A DNA stretch of 31,000 nucleotides, from assembly GCF_964340395.1 (NCBI RefSeq), contig NC_135550.1:14980908-15011907 (forward strand), given 5' to 3'. This DNA is from Glandiceps talaboti (taxonomy: Eukaryota; Hemichordata; Enteropneusta; Spengelidae). The notes beneath the pieces were generated by a model, which searched no databases, was not told where the DNA came from, and was given only the letters and a program-made list of their open reading frames with translations. Both the position numbers and the translations under genes were made by a program. Each line of letters starts with the position of its first letter. The stretch's first letter is position 1. Below, in pieces: positions 11,101-31,000 of this stretch.

Positions 11101-14100
11101 ATGGCAAAGTTTTGAGAGAGATTTGAAAAAAATTTGATTTTTGGGCAGATTGACTACAAGGCAGATTTTTGTTGATGTCTAATTAGAGTTACGAGTATAA
11201 TTTTTAAACTTTGCATGAACAGTAATATTTGAAATATCTTTTCTCTGGCTTTGTCTTGTCCTTGGTCACTATTTTTTGTAGTTTGGTAACCAACATGGTA
11301 GTGAAAGGAGCTTCTGCTGTACACACGTCTTTAATACCCTGGTAATTCAAGTCAACAATTTTTGTATCAGGATAACCACTTCTTTCTGTGCTATCACCCT
11401 TGTCAACTTTTTACAACAGTACGTTATTAATGTATCTAGAAATCATGCTATTACCGGTATGTATTGCTAAGAATGGTAAGGAGAAATCGTGATCCAAACC
11501 CCTGGAATAACTTTCTGTAACACCGGCACTCTCTGCCCAAATATGGTCAATTGTGCCAAAGACTATAACTCTCTTTTTTTGTTACTGTGTGCACTGAGCT
11601 CTTAGAAGTTACAATACTCTTTTAATCTATAAACATAGCAGTTATCGATCAGAGGGGAAGTCCTTAAAGGAATTTCATCCTGTAAACGTAACTGGTATTT
11701 TGTTTGGTGACACACTAAACTAACTGCCAAACTATGATATACTCCTACACAAAGTGTAATTTTTAACTTACCGTCCATTCCGGATTGACCAATATATTTT
11801 TCATTTCTAAGACTAATGTGTATGGAGGTTGATAGTATGGTGGTTTCATTGGGTCTGGTAATAACTTCTCAGCCGTGGGTTCTACAATCATCTGTAAAAA
11901 AAATAATCCAATATTTCATACGTTCAGTTAAAACTAATATCGAAAAGTTATTTGGAGGGAATAAATGGTATTAATCATTTACTTTCCACAGTACACTGTA
12001 TTTGAAAGGAGTAAGGAGGTTTTTAAAGTTACAGTAACTGCAACTTCTGGGGGTATTCTACAGTATCTGCAACTGCTGGGGTATTCTACAGTAACTGCAA
12101 CTTCCAGGGATATTCTACAGTATACTGCAACTTCTAGGGATATCCTATAGTAACTGCAACTTCTGGGGTATTATACACTAACTGTAACTTCTGGGGGTAT
12201 AATACACTAACTGCAACTTCTAGGGGTATTCTACAGTAACTGCAACTTCCAAAAGTATTCTTTGGTTTTGACACTACATATTGTTATTCTACTTTCTCTC
12301 AGCATGTGTCAAGACAAAGTTGGTCCAGCTCTGTATACACCCTCTCACTTGATAGAAAATGGCAAGTTAGTTTTGAAACCAACTTACCACTTTCTTAATT
12401 CAATCAAATAAATGGGTACCTGGTAGGACTAGACTGCACATGAAGGATTAATCTAGTGTCAGCCACATATTGTGTTCTCCTCTGGGAGTTGATAAAGTAT
12501 AAAGGGCTGTACCATGGTATGTCCGGTAATTTTCAATGAGCTACTCACCGTTCTGTAATTCCTGGCCCATTTAATAGATCTACCGATGTATGCCCAAACT
12601 ATGAAACTATCATCAAATTCATCAGCTATCTGTAAAGATAACAGTATACATTCAAAATGAAGTGAACAAATCTTCTGACAAAACACTCTTCATACTTACA
12701 GCACTTAATGTTTCATTAGAAGTGGAGGATCATGTTTTTGACAGACTTAAGTATGCAATCAGACATTTCAGGTAAAAATTTCAGATTTTGTGTTTGGGAC
12801 AAAAGTCACTTTGATACAAAAGTGGATGAAAACGATCTCCAAAAAGTATAAATCACGGCATAGAGCATGGTAAACTCATATTCAGTTCACATTTAGAATA
12901 ATGTATATTTAAATCCCAAAGGGCAGCCATTAAATTGAGATACTGCCCGAGATCATGTGACCATGTCTCTAAATTATTATCCAATAACTTACCCTGTTTC
13001 CTTCTTCATCAACTGGTGGCTCTCCTGTAATATCGAGAAAAAAAGATAAATATAATCCTAAATCTTGGACAAAATAACACAATATAGAAATGGCACAAAA
13101 AATATTTCAATACATCACTGGATTTCATTAGAAACAAGAATTACTTCGAATGATTGAGCTGTTTAAAAAGAATGTTTTGGAGAATTTCTTTCACTGGAAG
13201 GGGAAGAAGACTTACAACTATGGTTTTTTTTTGAAATTATGTCAACTTTGATTCTTTCAAGTTCAATTCTGCAAACATCTCTACTTTACTGGACCTTCTC
13301 AAAGTCTGATTGTCAACTACAGCATCAGATCACGTTGCCCTAATTTCAACTTTCGACTTTCTCTTTACTTGACATTGTAAAATATACATTCCTAAAGTCC
13401 TACAGAGGTAAAACCAAGGATTCACCTGGTGTTACATATTGATATCAAAATGTCCCTCACAAGCATCAATATAAACTAACTAAAACCACAATAATTTGAC
13501 AGGGTTGTTTTGGGTCCAGAATAACGCAATGCACTTGTATACGTTTTCATGCACCTTTGACGGCCTGAGACATTGATAACTGCCCTAGACAAAACCATAC
13601 TATATTTGTAAAAAAAAAAATGGTTTGTTCATGCTTTTGTTGTCGTAGTGCTCCTATACAATTACAAATTGACTTTTGACAGCGAGTTTACATTTGTTAT
13701 ATGTTTTCATAAACTTTCGAGTTCTGGAAAGTTACTTCATGATTTCACATCACTTTGAAAACAGTTTCCCTTTATTGTTCTAGCAGTGGTACACTTTTGC
13801 CAGATGAGTCTTAGCAGACATGAATATGTATTAGATGAATAATACATATTCATCATTATTTGAAGGTAAAAGGCATTTTGTTCATCTAATATATATACAT
13901 CTCTGCTGACTCTCGTGAGGCAGCGCTAAGACAGTCACAGAACAATGATTTTGAATCAAACACTACAAACGTTTGGCAATAGAGGTGTGGAGATTGAGAG
14001 GACTAACCGGGGGACTAACATCCAACTTTAAACTTATACGAATTTTATACGGAGTATTGAAGCACAGACATCTACAATGTCTATGACTGATAGAAGTCTG

Positions 14101-14819
14101 CGTCTATACTCTGGTGTCTATACTGCTTGTTGCAAACATAGGCCCTCAACCAACCAGGATCAGGATCTATCATGTCTATGTTCAACTTCAAGTTGCAAAA
14201 TCACGGTTTGAGCTTGATAGCTGTCATTTTATTTTTATAATGACTTGATCGAATACAGGCCTTTTGGCTAATATCCGGTCAGTACTACATGTACTTTCCA
14301 AAAAATTAAATTATACATGTTATCACACAGTAGTGTACTTCCATGTGTATATTTGAGAGCAGTGGCAGGAATAACTTTTGAAGCAATGCACTGCAAGTTG
14401 GTGAGAAATGTTACATCATCAACGTCACGCTTACCACATTCGATGATTGCTACCACGGCCGCAAGACCAAGCGATCCAAACGTTAGAAGAAAAGCCCATT
14501 TTTGTGCTTTGGCAAACCCCGTTTTCCCTTCTTTTTTCTTTTCTTCTTCTTCTTTCTGTTTTTCTGTTAACCTCTCCTCAGCTTCTTTCATTAGCGAGCT
14601 GAGTGGTTGGTAGCTCTGCTGGCCAGTGTTCGTCGTTGATCCGGCTCCTTGTGACGATGTGTAAAGTCTAAACTGTGGTCTAACGAGATGTCTAGTGGCA
14701 TTTGTACTGTTTAGAAGACTATTTGTCAATATGCACGGTTTAAACACTCTCGAACCTTGCTGAAAAACGCGAAAATAATATGCACATGGCCCAAAACACA
14801 CCTTACTGACGGCTGCCAT
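7573..14819 (-). CDS. TIMM50: TIMM50: TIM23-complex receptor subunit, complete, 9 coding exons
   Basis: The gene encodes the inner-membrane subunit that receives presequence proteins from the TOM complex, holds the TIM23 channel closed at rest and passes clients into the matrix. Coding exons: 14435-14819, 12993-13024, 12549-12629, 11772-11891, 10594-10701, 10301-10399, 9209-9365, 8166-8269, 7573-7665. Every junction is GT/AG and the frames join, giving 1179 nt and 392 aa. The order is a presequence-like N-terminus (1 to about 50), a charged stretch (about 77-98), one membrane segment (W108 to about I126), then the FCP1/NIF-like intermembrane-space domain. Family signatures include [58 protein letters not shown]. 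The catalytic DxDxT of FCP1 phosphatases is absent, as is usual in animal TIM50. The start is the first ATG of the open frame, in an AATATGGCAGCC context. The identification is very secure; untranslated exons were not sought. Confidence 0.96.
7968..8165. repeat. (CAGA)n/(CA)n microsatellite in TIMM50 intron 8
   Basis: CAGACAGACAGA units grade into a long (CA)n tract with a few G, T interruptions, running directly into the exon 8 splice donor at 8164-8165. Confidence 0.95.
8166..8269 (-). CDS. TIMM50: TIMM50 exon 8, ending at a (GT)n microsatellite
   Basis: Completes Thr328 and encodes residues 329-362, [20 protein letters not shown] through [10 protein letters not shown]. The acceptor is GCCTACAG. 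The donor is CAG|GTGTGT and is itself the first unit of a long (GT)n tract, so the 5' splice site has no fixed context downstream. Read-through would add an alternating Val-Cys tail. Confidence 0.94.
8904..9148 (+). mobile_element. MITE-like repeat family 2, copy 2
   Basis: The termini are near-perfect inverted repeats: AGACACAAACTAACACTATT at the left and its counterpart AATAGTTTTAGTTTGTGTCT at the right, 245 bp overall. There is no coding capacity. It lies in TIMM50 intron 7, about 60 bp from exon 7. No clear target-site duplication is visible. Confidence 0.75.
9209..9365 (-). CDS. TIMM50: TIMM50 exon 7
   Basis: Residues 276-327 plus one base: [20 protein letters not shown], then [20 protein letters not shown]. 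These match the vertebrate DISCLNRD...VVVDC and LRPWDGNSDDRVLLDL blocks. The donor is GAA|GTAATG, weaker than the others. The split codon becomes Thr328 with exon 8, giving FLRTIA. Confidence 0.94.
9420..9567 (+). mobile_element. tRNA-derived SINE fragment interrupted by a MITE
   Basis: A B-box-like AGTTCAATCC follows an A-box-like stretch. The body includes TTGGCAAAGTTCTTTGGACA, TGTGCCTCACGCCAG and the tail start CAACCAAGCTGTAT. The tail is cut off exactly where a TTAA-flanked MITE end begins. It sits in TIMM50 intron 6. Confidence 0.45.
9568..9790 (+). mobile_element. Foldback MITE family 1, left half
   Basis: Begins TTAAAGGGGGAACACCACTC, continues with AGTCATTTCATGATTTGACA and CTTATGGGAGTCAGC. 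These blocks recur, in both orientations, at 13680, 23206 and 26947. The left end abuts TTAA. It inserted into a SINE tail in TIMM50 intron 6. Confidence 0.65.
10301..10399 (-). CDS. TIMM50: TIMM50 exon 6
   Basis: 33 codons (residues 243-275): [20 protein letters not shown] through [13 protein letters not shown], the most conserved block of the family. Phase 0; the acceptor is TTTGTAG and the donor AAG|GTAAGA. Confidence 0.96.
10594..10701 (-). CDS. TIMM50: TIMM50 exon 5
   Basis: 36 codons (residues 207-242), with the invariant [12 protein letters not shown] followed by [12 protein letters not shown]. The acceptor was placed at TTGCATAG|TAC. The alternative AG 12 nt further in (CGGCACAG) would remove TyrGlyThr and the next residue, and fits the family alignment less well. 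The donor is TTG|GTAAGT. Confidence 0.93.
11772..11891 (-). CDS. TIMM50: TIMM50 exon 4: first strand of the FCP1-like fold
   Basis: 40 codons (residues 167-206), from [14 protein letters not shown] to NPEWT, phase 0. The segment [16 protein letters not shown] sits where FCP1/SCP phosphatases carry DLDETL. The nucleophile aspartates are absent, which fits a peptide-binding rather than a catalytic domain. The acceptor is TTTACAG and the donor ACG|GTAAGT. Confidence 0.95.
12031..12262. repeat. Minisatellite, 28-30 bp, eight units
   Basis: Units of the form ACAGTAACTGCAACTTCTGG plus GGTATTCT start at 12031, 12060, 12088, 12117, 12147, 12175, 12204 and 12233. TIMM50 intron 3. Confidence 0.92.
12398..12470 (+). 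mobile_element. SINE tail fragment
   Basis: AATAAATGGGTACCTGGTAG and GAAGGATTAATCTAG match the 3' part of the SINE family (compare 2101-2160 and 18510-18575). It lies in TIMM50 intron 3; the head is missing. Confidence 0.4.
12549..12629 (-). CDS. TIMM50: TIMM50 exon 3
   Basis: 27 codons (residues 140-166), phase 0 at both ends, from IADEFDDSF to WARNYRT. It corresponds to the IPDEFDND...YKYFKDYRQ segment of vertebrate TIM50. The acceptor is TTTACAG and the donor ACG|GTGAGT. Confidence 0.93.
12993..13024 (-). CDS. TIMM50: TIMM50 exon 2 (32-nt microexon)
   Basis: This 32-nt exon completes Gly129 and encodes [10 protein letters not shown], matching the conserved acidic linker between the membrane segment and the globular domain in animal TIM50. 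The acceptor is ATTACAG and the donor AGG|GTAAGT. It would be missed by ORF-based gene finding. Confidence 0.9.
13680..13945 (+). mobile_element. Foldback MITE family 1, both arms
   Basis: Left arm TTACTTCATGATTTCACATC and GAGTCTTAGCAGACATGAAT; right arm ATACATCTCTGCTGACTCTC. The centre ATGAATAATACATATTCAT is palindromic. TIMM50 intron 1; the outer ends are worn. Confidence 0.55.
14435..14819 (-). CDS. TIMM50: TIMM50 exon 1: targeting sequence and membrane segment
   Basis: Residues 1-128 plus the first base of codon 129. The N-terminus is rich in Arg, Ser and hydrophobic residues with almost no acidic residues, as expected for a mitochondrial presequence. A Glu/Lys-rich stretch ([20 protein letters not shown]) precedes one hydrophobic helix ([19 protein letters not shown]). 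The exon ends in phase 1 at TGTG|GTAAGC. The open frame continues into the intron for about 55 codons, but the [10 protein letters not shown] sequence of exon 2 is the expected continuation. Confidence 0.93.
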
Positions 14820-15060
14820 ATTGGAATATCCTATTCTGATGTGGGGAGTTGCAGACTATATACGAATGCAATCGCGAATCTTGTGTCATGACAACAGTGA
14901 TATCGAATCGATGCCAGTATACCATTTAAAATGAATATAACAGCTTTAAGATTTCAGAAGACTGTCAGTTGATATTTGAAGATAAACTTGCCAAGACAGG
15001 AAGACAAAAGATGGGCGCAGAAGACTACCTTGACGCCGAGGGCGCTATTACTGGATAACA
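14820..15060 (-). promoter_or_regulatory. TIMM50 upstream region with YY1-like and CTCF-like motifs
   Basis: The 240 nt upstream of the TIMM50 start hold several CpG dinucleotides (for example AATCGCGAATC near 14870) and no TATA box at a useful distance. The start codon lies in AATATGGCAGCC, close to the YY1 consensus AAGATGGCGGC often found overlapping the ATG of nuclear genes for mitochondrial proteins. A GAGGGCGCTAT core at 15038-15048 resembles CTCF sites. The motifs are seen directly; function is inferred. Confidence 0.35.
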
Positions 15061-15424
15061 AACTATTGTCAAATTTAGTTAAAGGCCAAGGTCTTAATCC
15101 CAGGTTCTTGCATTAGTGTTATCTTATCAGTGGAGACATGAGAATTAGATATGGTTATTGTTTTGTTCTGGATCAACTTTTTTTTAAAGCTCTGCCAGAC
15201 AACTGTTTTTCGTACCTAAATTTTAATCATTTTTTCTAAGTGGGCAAAATTAATATCGGATCGTGGTAAAAAAAAATATGTATATCTTCGGATCAGTCGA
15301 TTCCCATAGCACTTTTAGGTATTGGTTTATTATAGCTTTTCCCCACACCATTGATACTTTCCCCAAAATAAAGTATAACTGAAAACGTTAGTGAATTAAG
15401 TTAATACTAAGTGATACTAACTAC

Positions 15425-15728
15425 ATGGCAAATCATGACAACGCACGTCAGTTCTGTTCGTTCTCGAGATCTCCTCGTATATTCCCACTGCGAAATGACC
15501 TTGATCACGTCGTACGTTCGAATGATCACGTGTCGTGTATCGCGTTATGTTGTTGCTCTGTTTTTTTGGAACATCTTCTTAGTTACGAAGCTATACGACA
15601 TTTCGTAAACTTTACTTTGCGTGTGTTCTTACAAACAAATACTGACTTATACAAGATGATGCCAATTTTTGTTGCCCGATATAACAGAGTTCAGCAGTTT
15701 GATATCTTCCAGTTCAAATGTCGATTTT
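15425..15728 (+). CDS. Candidate first exon of an unidentified plus-strand gene
   Basis: An open frame from ATG at 15425 runs to a good donor (GATTTT|GTAAGT, intron from 15729). A second possible start, MMPIFVARYNRVQQFDIF, lies at about 15656. The stretch is CpG-dense, unlike the surrounding DNA, and is transcribed away from TIMM50, about 600 nt from its start. I do not recognise the protein. The N-terminal half is Cys/His/Arg-rich and may be leader or promoter rather than coding, with the real start at the later ATG. Joining to 15877 or to 15895 gives the same frame, which stops after about 20 codons, so the model is unresolved. Confidence 0.25.
15430..15610. promoter_or_regulatory. CpG-dense patch, likely divergent promoter
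   Basis: About 17 CpG dinucleotides fall in roughly 165 nt, while most of the window has very few. The patch contains an E-box (TCACGTGT near 15525), two further ATCACGT/GCACGT cores and a TCTCGAGA palindrome. In animals with gene-body methylation, such CpG retention marks unmethylated promoters. It lies between TIMM50 and the candidate plus-strand gene. Confidence 0.4.
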
Positions 15729-15894
15729 GTAAGTAGGTGCAAACTTTAGAAAATATATTTTAAGTTAACGATAAAACACGCGTATAAAATATGAAAAAAG
15801 TCTACCCTATTCGATGCCATTGAGATGTTCAAAAGTAAAGTTTCATCAGCACTTACTTTACTTAATTATTTTGCAGTTGAAAATCACATTTCAG

Positions 15895-16100
15895 TCGAGA
15901 AAAAGTGGATGAAATTCGAGTCTTTGATACTAAAGTAAAGGACATACCAACGAATGCGTCAGTTTATTACGATGTGCCACTTGGAAAAGTGTGTTGACTG
16001 TAGTAAATAGAAAGATCCGTCGACTTTATAAAGGAGATAATCACTGGACTAACAACAATGTTGTAAATGAAGATATCATTGAAGGTCTCATACCATGTGG
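15895..16100 (+). CDS. Possible second exon(s) or decayed coding segment
   Basis: Two overlapping frames look protein-like. One encodes REKVDEIRVFDTKVKDI and continues to YYDVPLGK near 15990. Another, shifted by one base, encodes VVNRKIRRLYKGDNHWTNNN and ends at CCATGTG|GTGAGTAAG, a strong donor at 16101. A one-base deletion near 15990, a short intron starting at AAA|GTGTGT, or chance could explain this. Candidate acceptors TTTTGCAG (ends 15876) and ATTTCAG (ends 15894) precede it. No family was recognised. Read with the upstream candidate exon this may be one gene; confidence is low. Confidence 0.25.
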
Positions 16101-16336
16101 TGAGTAAGATGATAATAGATGACTGATGAAAGTCATGAATTGCATTATTCCTGAAATATTTTATTACGATGGGAGATTACTTACACTTAAACATACCTTG
16201 AGACGGAAAATACTTCTTATTTAACAGGTTAACTAAATGGTAATGAATTAGAAATCAGCCAAATATTTTTCTGTTATATGCTACGTGTTTCAAACTCACA
16301 TTTATATCCATAACAATTTGTTTATAAACTATAACA

Positions 16337-16590
16337 CACAAACACACACACACACACATAGAAGTACATAAGGAAACCATCCGATTAATAAATAAATATA
16401 CATACTTACATGCATACATACATACATACATACATACATACATACATACATGCATGCATGCATACACACACACACACACACATACATACATACATACATA
16501 CATGCATGCATACACACACACACACATACATACATACATACATACATACATACATACATACATACATCCATACATACATACATACCTAAA
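16337..16590. repeat. (CA)n and (CATA)n/(CATG) microsatellite
   Basis: Two CATACATA blocks separated by (CA)n and CATGCATGCATG segments. The open frames across it on both strands are repeat artefacts (Tyr-Val-Cys-Met and His-Thr runs). Confidence 0.95.
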
Positions 16591-17117
16591 CACCCACCCA
16601 ACACACTCCAAATTGACTGACAAAAAACTCAGGCTAGCATTAAATATCATTTTATTGCCAATATGATAGTAATAGTACACGTAAATCATTTTCTAAAAAT
16701 ACACTATAATAATCTTTATTTTATTTATATATCTATATTAAAATGTATCATATATCGGTGTGTACATTTATACAGTTAGACATTTGGCAAACTTGTGTAA
16801 ATCCAAGGATTGCCTCAAAGTCCAAAAAAGGGTGATTTTAAGGAATGGTTTTGAATGACATAATACACATCATACACAGACAGGTTTTGAATCAAAATAT
16901 CAAATATTAAATTATTTAGAGCTATCAACAGCTTAGAGATAAAACTGAAAATCGTATATAACATACTACACTAACGATATATTTATTCACTGAATTTTAA
17001 AAACTTTAAGTTTCAAATACTTTCACATTTGCATAGTACTTTGTAATTGACTCGACCAGACTTTGTACTAGACTGCAAGATATACGTCGTGTTGTTCTGC
17101 CCTCACCGGCCTCCTCT

Positions 17118-17160
17118 CCATGAGAGGGGTTGACCGATGTGTGAGGGCGCCCTCTCATGG
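17118..17160. repeat. Perfect 11-bp inverted repeat
   Basis: CCATGAGAGGG and CCCTCTCATGG enclose a 21-base spacer containing GTGAGGGCGC. It lies in a locally GC-rich patch. Confidence 0.7.
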
Positions 17161-18319
17161 CATACCTTACAGACTTACTTTGTATCTACAATAAATTCAA
17201 AGCAGCAATTGAACTAGAAAAATCTGTCTTGTATTTCGGTTCATGACGCATTTTGGTTCCAGTTTTTTTGCTCTAGCCACAAACATGCAGTTGAAACAGG
17301 AAGACATGAAGAAAATGTATTTCTAGATGATCGAATTGGTCCTTTTTGTGCAATCCATATTTCTGTTTATAGAAGATGATTACCATGCGATCTGTTGTCA
17401 CGTTCATCACACGCTGTTGACCGAGTACAAGATATATTCTGGAACAATTTCATAATTTCCCCAACCAAAGAAAAGTTATTTCCCTTCTCTGTACTACAAA
17501 CCCCTTATCATATACTTCAACTAACACTTTTCATACACAAGTCTTTTAAAACACGACAAAATTTCGTTCATGTATAAATGAACTAGACTATTATGATCGT
17601 ACTTATTTCTTATAATTATGATATTTATCTATTCATACAAACAAGCTAACTGACCAGTCTTGTCATGTAAAATATTCACTTTGTTTGTACGACGGACTGT
17701 GACCCTGTAACGAAATAATAGCAAATACTAACAGACCTGTTTACAGTTTACAGGGGATCAGTGGTAAGCAAGCTTGATTTTATCCTGGTTGCATTTCTTT
17801 ATGCTTAGCAAACCAAGAAAAGTCATTTTCAGTAATTCCACATCAAGTGACCTCACTATCATTATAAAACTCAACAAAAATCAAGCTTACAGGAGGCCTT
17901 CTGTACACTGGGGTGAGGCACTCTGGGAAACAAACAAACAAACAAACAAACACTTTTAGGAGCTTCACACACTTTGAAAAAAAATGGCAACACAATATAC
18001 AGCTGTGTAGACAAACAATAGTTCGAATTTCCGAACACTGTTTATAGCCAACAAAACCAAGCACAATGCCATCCACCCTCACTTTACAGCGTTTAGTATT
18101 TGTGTATATATACACACACACACACAATGTATACTTTTACTGAATGACTTTGACCATTAGGGTTTGAATATGTTTACATGAATATATATATATAGAAGTA
18201 TTATGATATTAACTACGAAAAAAAGCTTCAAAGTAAATTTAAGCGTTACAAACAAATTCTTTTACTATCTTCGATTACTTTTCCCCATTTATATAATACC
18301 CGGTATCACCTGTAGTGAA

Positions 18320-18585
18320 GACATGATGGTCAAACAGTTACAGTGGCTGGCTTTGAACCCTGATTAGATGCTTGAGTCAACCCAGCTGTATAGCAGTGGC
18401 TGGCTTTGAATCTGCAGGTTGCCAATTTTAGTAAGTCTCACCACTGTCATGTGTTACCCAATGGTTAAAATCCTTGAGTAAGATTAGAACCCCCGATTGT
18501 GCTCCGGTCAACCCAGCTGTATAATTTGGTACTTCGTAGGATAGAGGTTGTAGTGTAAATGCTTTAATCCTATGGCTCAAATGGA
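18320..18585 (+). mobile_element. Second copy of the dimeric-head SINE
   Basis: It shares AGTGGCTGGCTTTGAA (twice), TAAGTCTCACCACTG, CAACCCAGCTGTATA (twice), GTAGGATAGAGGTTG and AATGCTTTAATCCTAT with the copy at 1898. The head is again doubled, but with part of the body between the two halves. Same orientation; it lies downstream of the P450 gene. Confidence 0.65.
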
Positions 18586-18879
18586 CTGTATACTTCACAA
18601 TGAAGAAAGTTATATAGGGGATATTGTGCCGATATAGGTCTGTGCTTGGGATAATAATTCTCAGTACCTACAATAGCATTTTATCTAATGTTTAAAATGT
18701 CAAAATAGAGCAAGAATGTCGACTTATGCTCGCGTGTGCCTATACTAATGCATGTGAAGTGCATGGAGTTGTGGTGTCAACCAAGAAATTGAACGTTCCT
18801 TATTTTTATGATGTGCCTAGGTAGTACCATTCTATTTCAGGTACCGAGAATTGCACAGTGCTATGATCACAACCATCCA

Positions 18880-18885
18880 TTTATT
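18880..18885 (-). other. Candidate polyadenylation signal of the P450 gene
   Basis: AATAAA on the minus strand about 465 nt after the TAG stop. It is the first exact hexamer I noticed downstream. Position-based only. Confidence 0.25.
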
Positions 18886-19200
18886 GGGCATGTCTATAGG
18901 TGAAGAGAGTTTGATGTAAACGTCATTTCATGACGTTAATAATGACAGTATAATTACAAAGATAATTCAATTACAATGTAACGCAATCCTGTACATTAGT
19001 TAATAGCAGTAATCTAGTATTCTGATTTTTCAAAACAGAAATGTTATGGTCAAATAAATTTATATTAAACAAGCTTTCTTGTTTCTCTTTTGTCATGGTT
19101 GTTTGCAGGCAGGTTATTACTACTCAGACCCCCTACAAGCTAATAACAGTAAAACACTAGGAAGTACTCTGAAATCATATTTGTATACAATACTCCGATG

Positions 19201-19318
19201 TCTATTGATAGATATGAAATAAGTGATAACACCACCATCTATTGATAGATATGAAATAAGTGATAAAACCACCATCTATTGATAGCTATGAAATAAGTGA
19301 TACAATCACCATCTGTTT
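19201..19318. repeat. 37-bp minisatellite, just over three units
   Basis: Units begin TCTATTGATAGATATGAAAT at 19201, 19238, 19275, and a degraded one at 19312. It lies immediately after the P450 stop codon, inside the likely 3' untranslated region. Confidence 0.92.
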
Positions 19319-19347
19319 ATAAGTACATTCCATTGGCTTTATCATCT

Positions 19348-30818
<11,471 letters not shown>

Positions 30819-31000
30819 CTGTTTTAACAAAGAAACAACATTAAATATTTTTACATCTATACACATCTATACATTTGGGAGAAGATCATAGACAACAGTC
30901 TTTACTTAGTCTATCTGCTAGACCCCCTTGGGCTATTCTGTTTACTGTAAAGGCAACTGAAGGTCGATCGCGACTGAGCCCAGTGAGGGTGCTAGGCTAT
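30819..31000. other. P450 intron upstream of exon a
   Basis: No PGP-hinge exon on the minus strand and no other coding signal is visible before the window edge. Confidence 0.5.

Larger units (their letters stand above)
16110..19340. other. Intergenic stretch between the candidate divergent gene and the P450
   Basis: No exon of a known family was found on either strand. Contents: the (CATA)n microsatellite, a hairpin at 17118-17160, an (AAAC)n run (about 17934-17952), a short (CA)n (about 18112-18126), one SINE copy and a 37-bp minisatellite. Later exons of the candidate plus-strand gene could be here but are not recognisable. Confidence 0.4.

Noticed and set aside
14816-14825. SRF CArG box (CCATATTGG) at the TIMM50 start
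   Set aside because: Only five A/T between the CC and GG; the consensus needs six.
16255-16689. 144-codon minus-strand open frame rich in Tyr-Val-Cys-Met
   Set aside because: Translation of the (CATA)n/(CA)n microsatellite.

Overview
This is eukaryotic nuclear DNA from an animal: AT-rich, intron-rich, full of (CA)n-type microsatellites and short dispersed repeats. Two protein-coding genes can be reconstructed exon by exon, both on the minus strand. Their splice junctions join in frame with GT/AG boundaries throughout. The protein sequences and the vertebrate-like exon pattern of the P450 suggest an invertebrate bilaterian, perhaps a marine deuterostome such as a hemichordate, or a lophotrochozoan. 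The species cannot be fixed from this window alone.

Layout: 1-7570 has no recognisable gene. It holds a 48-bp tandem repeat, a tRNA-headed SINE, two MITE-like repeats, hairpins and two CTCF-like sites. 7573-14819 (minus) is a complete TIMM50 gene of 9 coding exons and 392 aa, encoding the inner-membrane receptor of the TIM23 presequence translocase. 14820-16100 is a CpG-dense divergent promoter region with weak evidence for an unidentified plus-strand gene. 16100-19340 is intergenic with simple repeats and a second SINE. 19348-30818 (minus) holds the last 11 coding exons (467 aa) of a clan-3, CYP3A-like cytochrome P450. Its N-terminal exons (membrane anchor and proline-rich hinge) lie beyond the right edge.

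The two genes are neighbours but have unrelated jobs: mitochondrial protein import, and ER monooxygenation of lipophilic compounds. No operon or shared pathway is implied. Most of the remaining structure is repeats: a foldback MITE family whose outer ends abut TTAA, two further MITE-like families, a dimeric-head SINE, several intronic minisatellites, and a likely LINE 3' end with a (TTCA)n tail.

I found no clearly new biological system. The observations most worth checking are a TIMM50 5' splice site that is the first repeat of a (GT)n tract, the TTAA-flanked foldback family that inserts close to exons, and the unexplained CpG-rich divergent promoter with its candidate gene.
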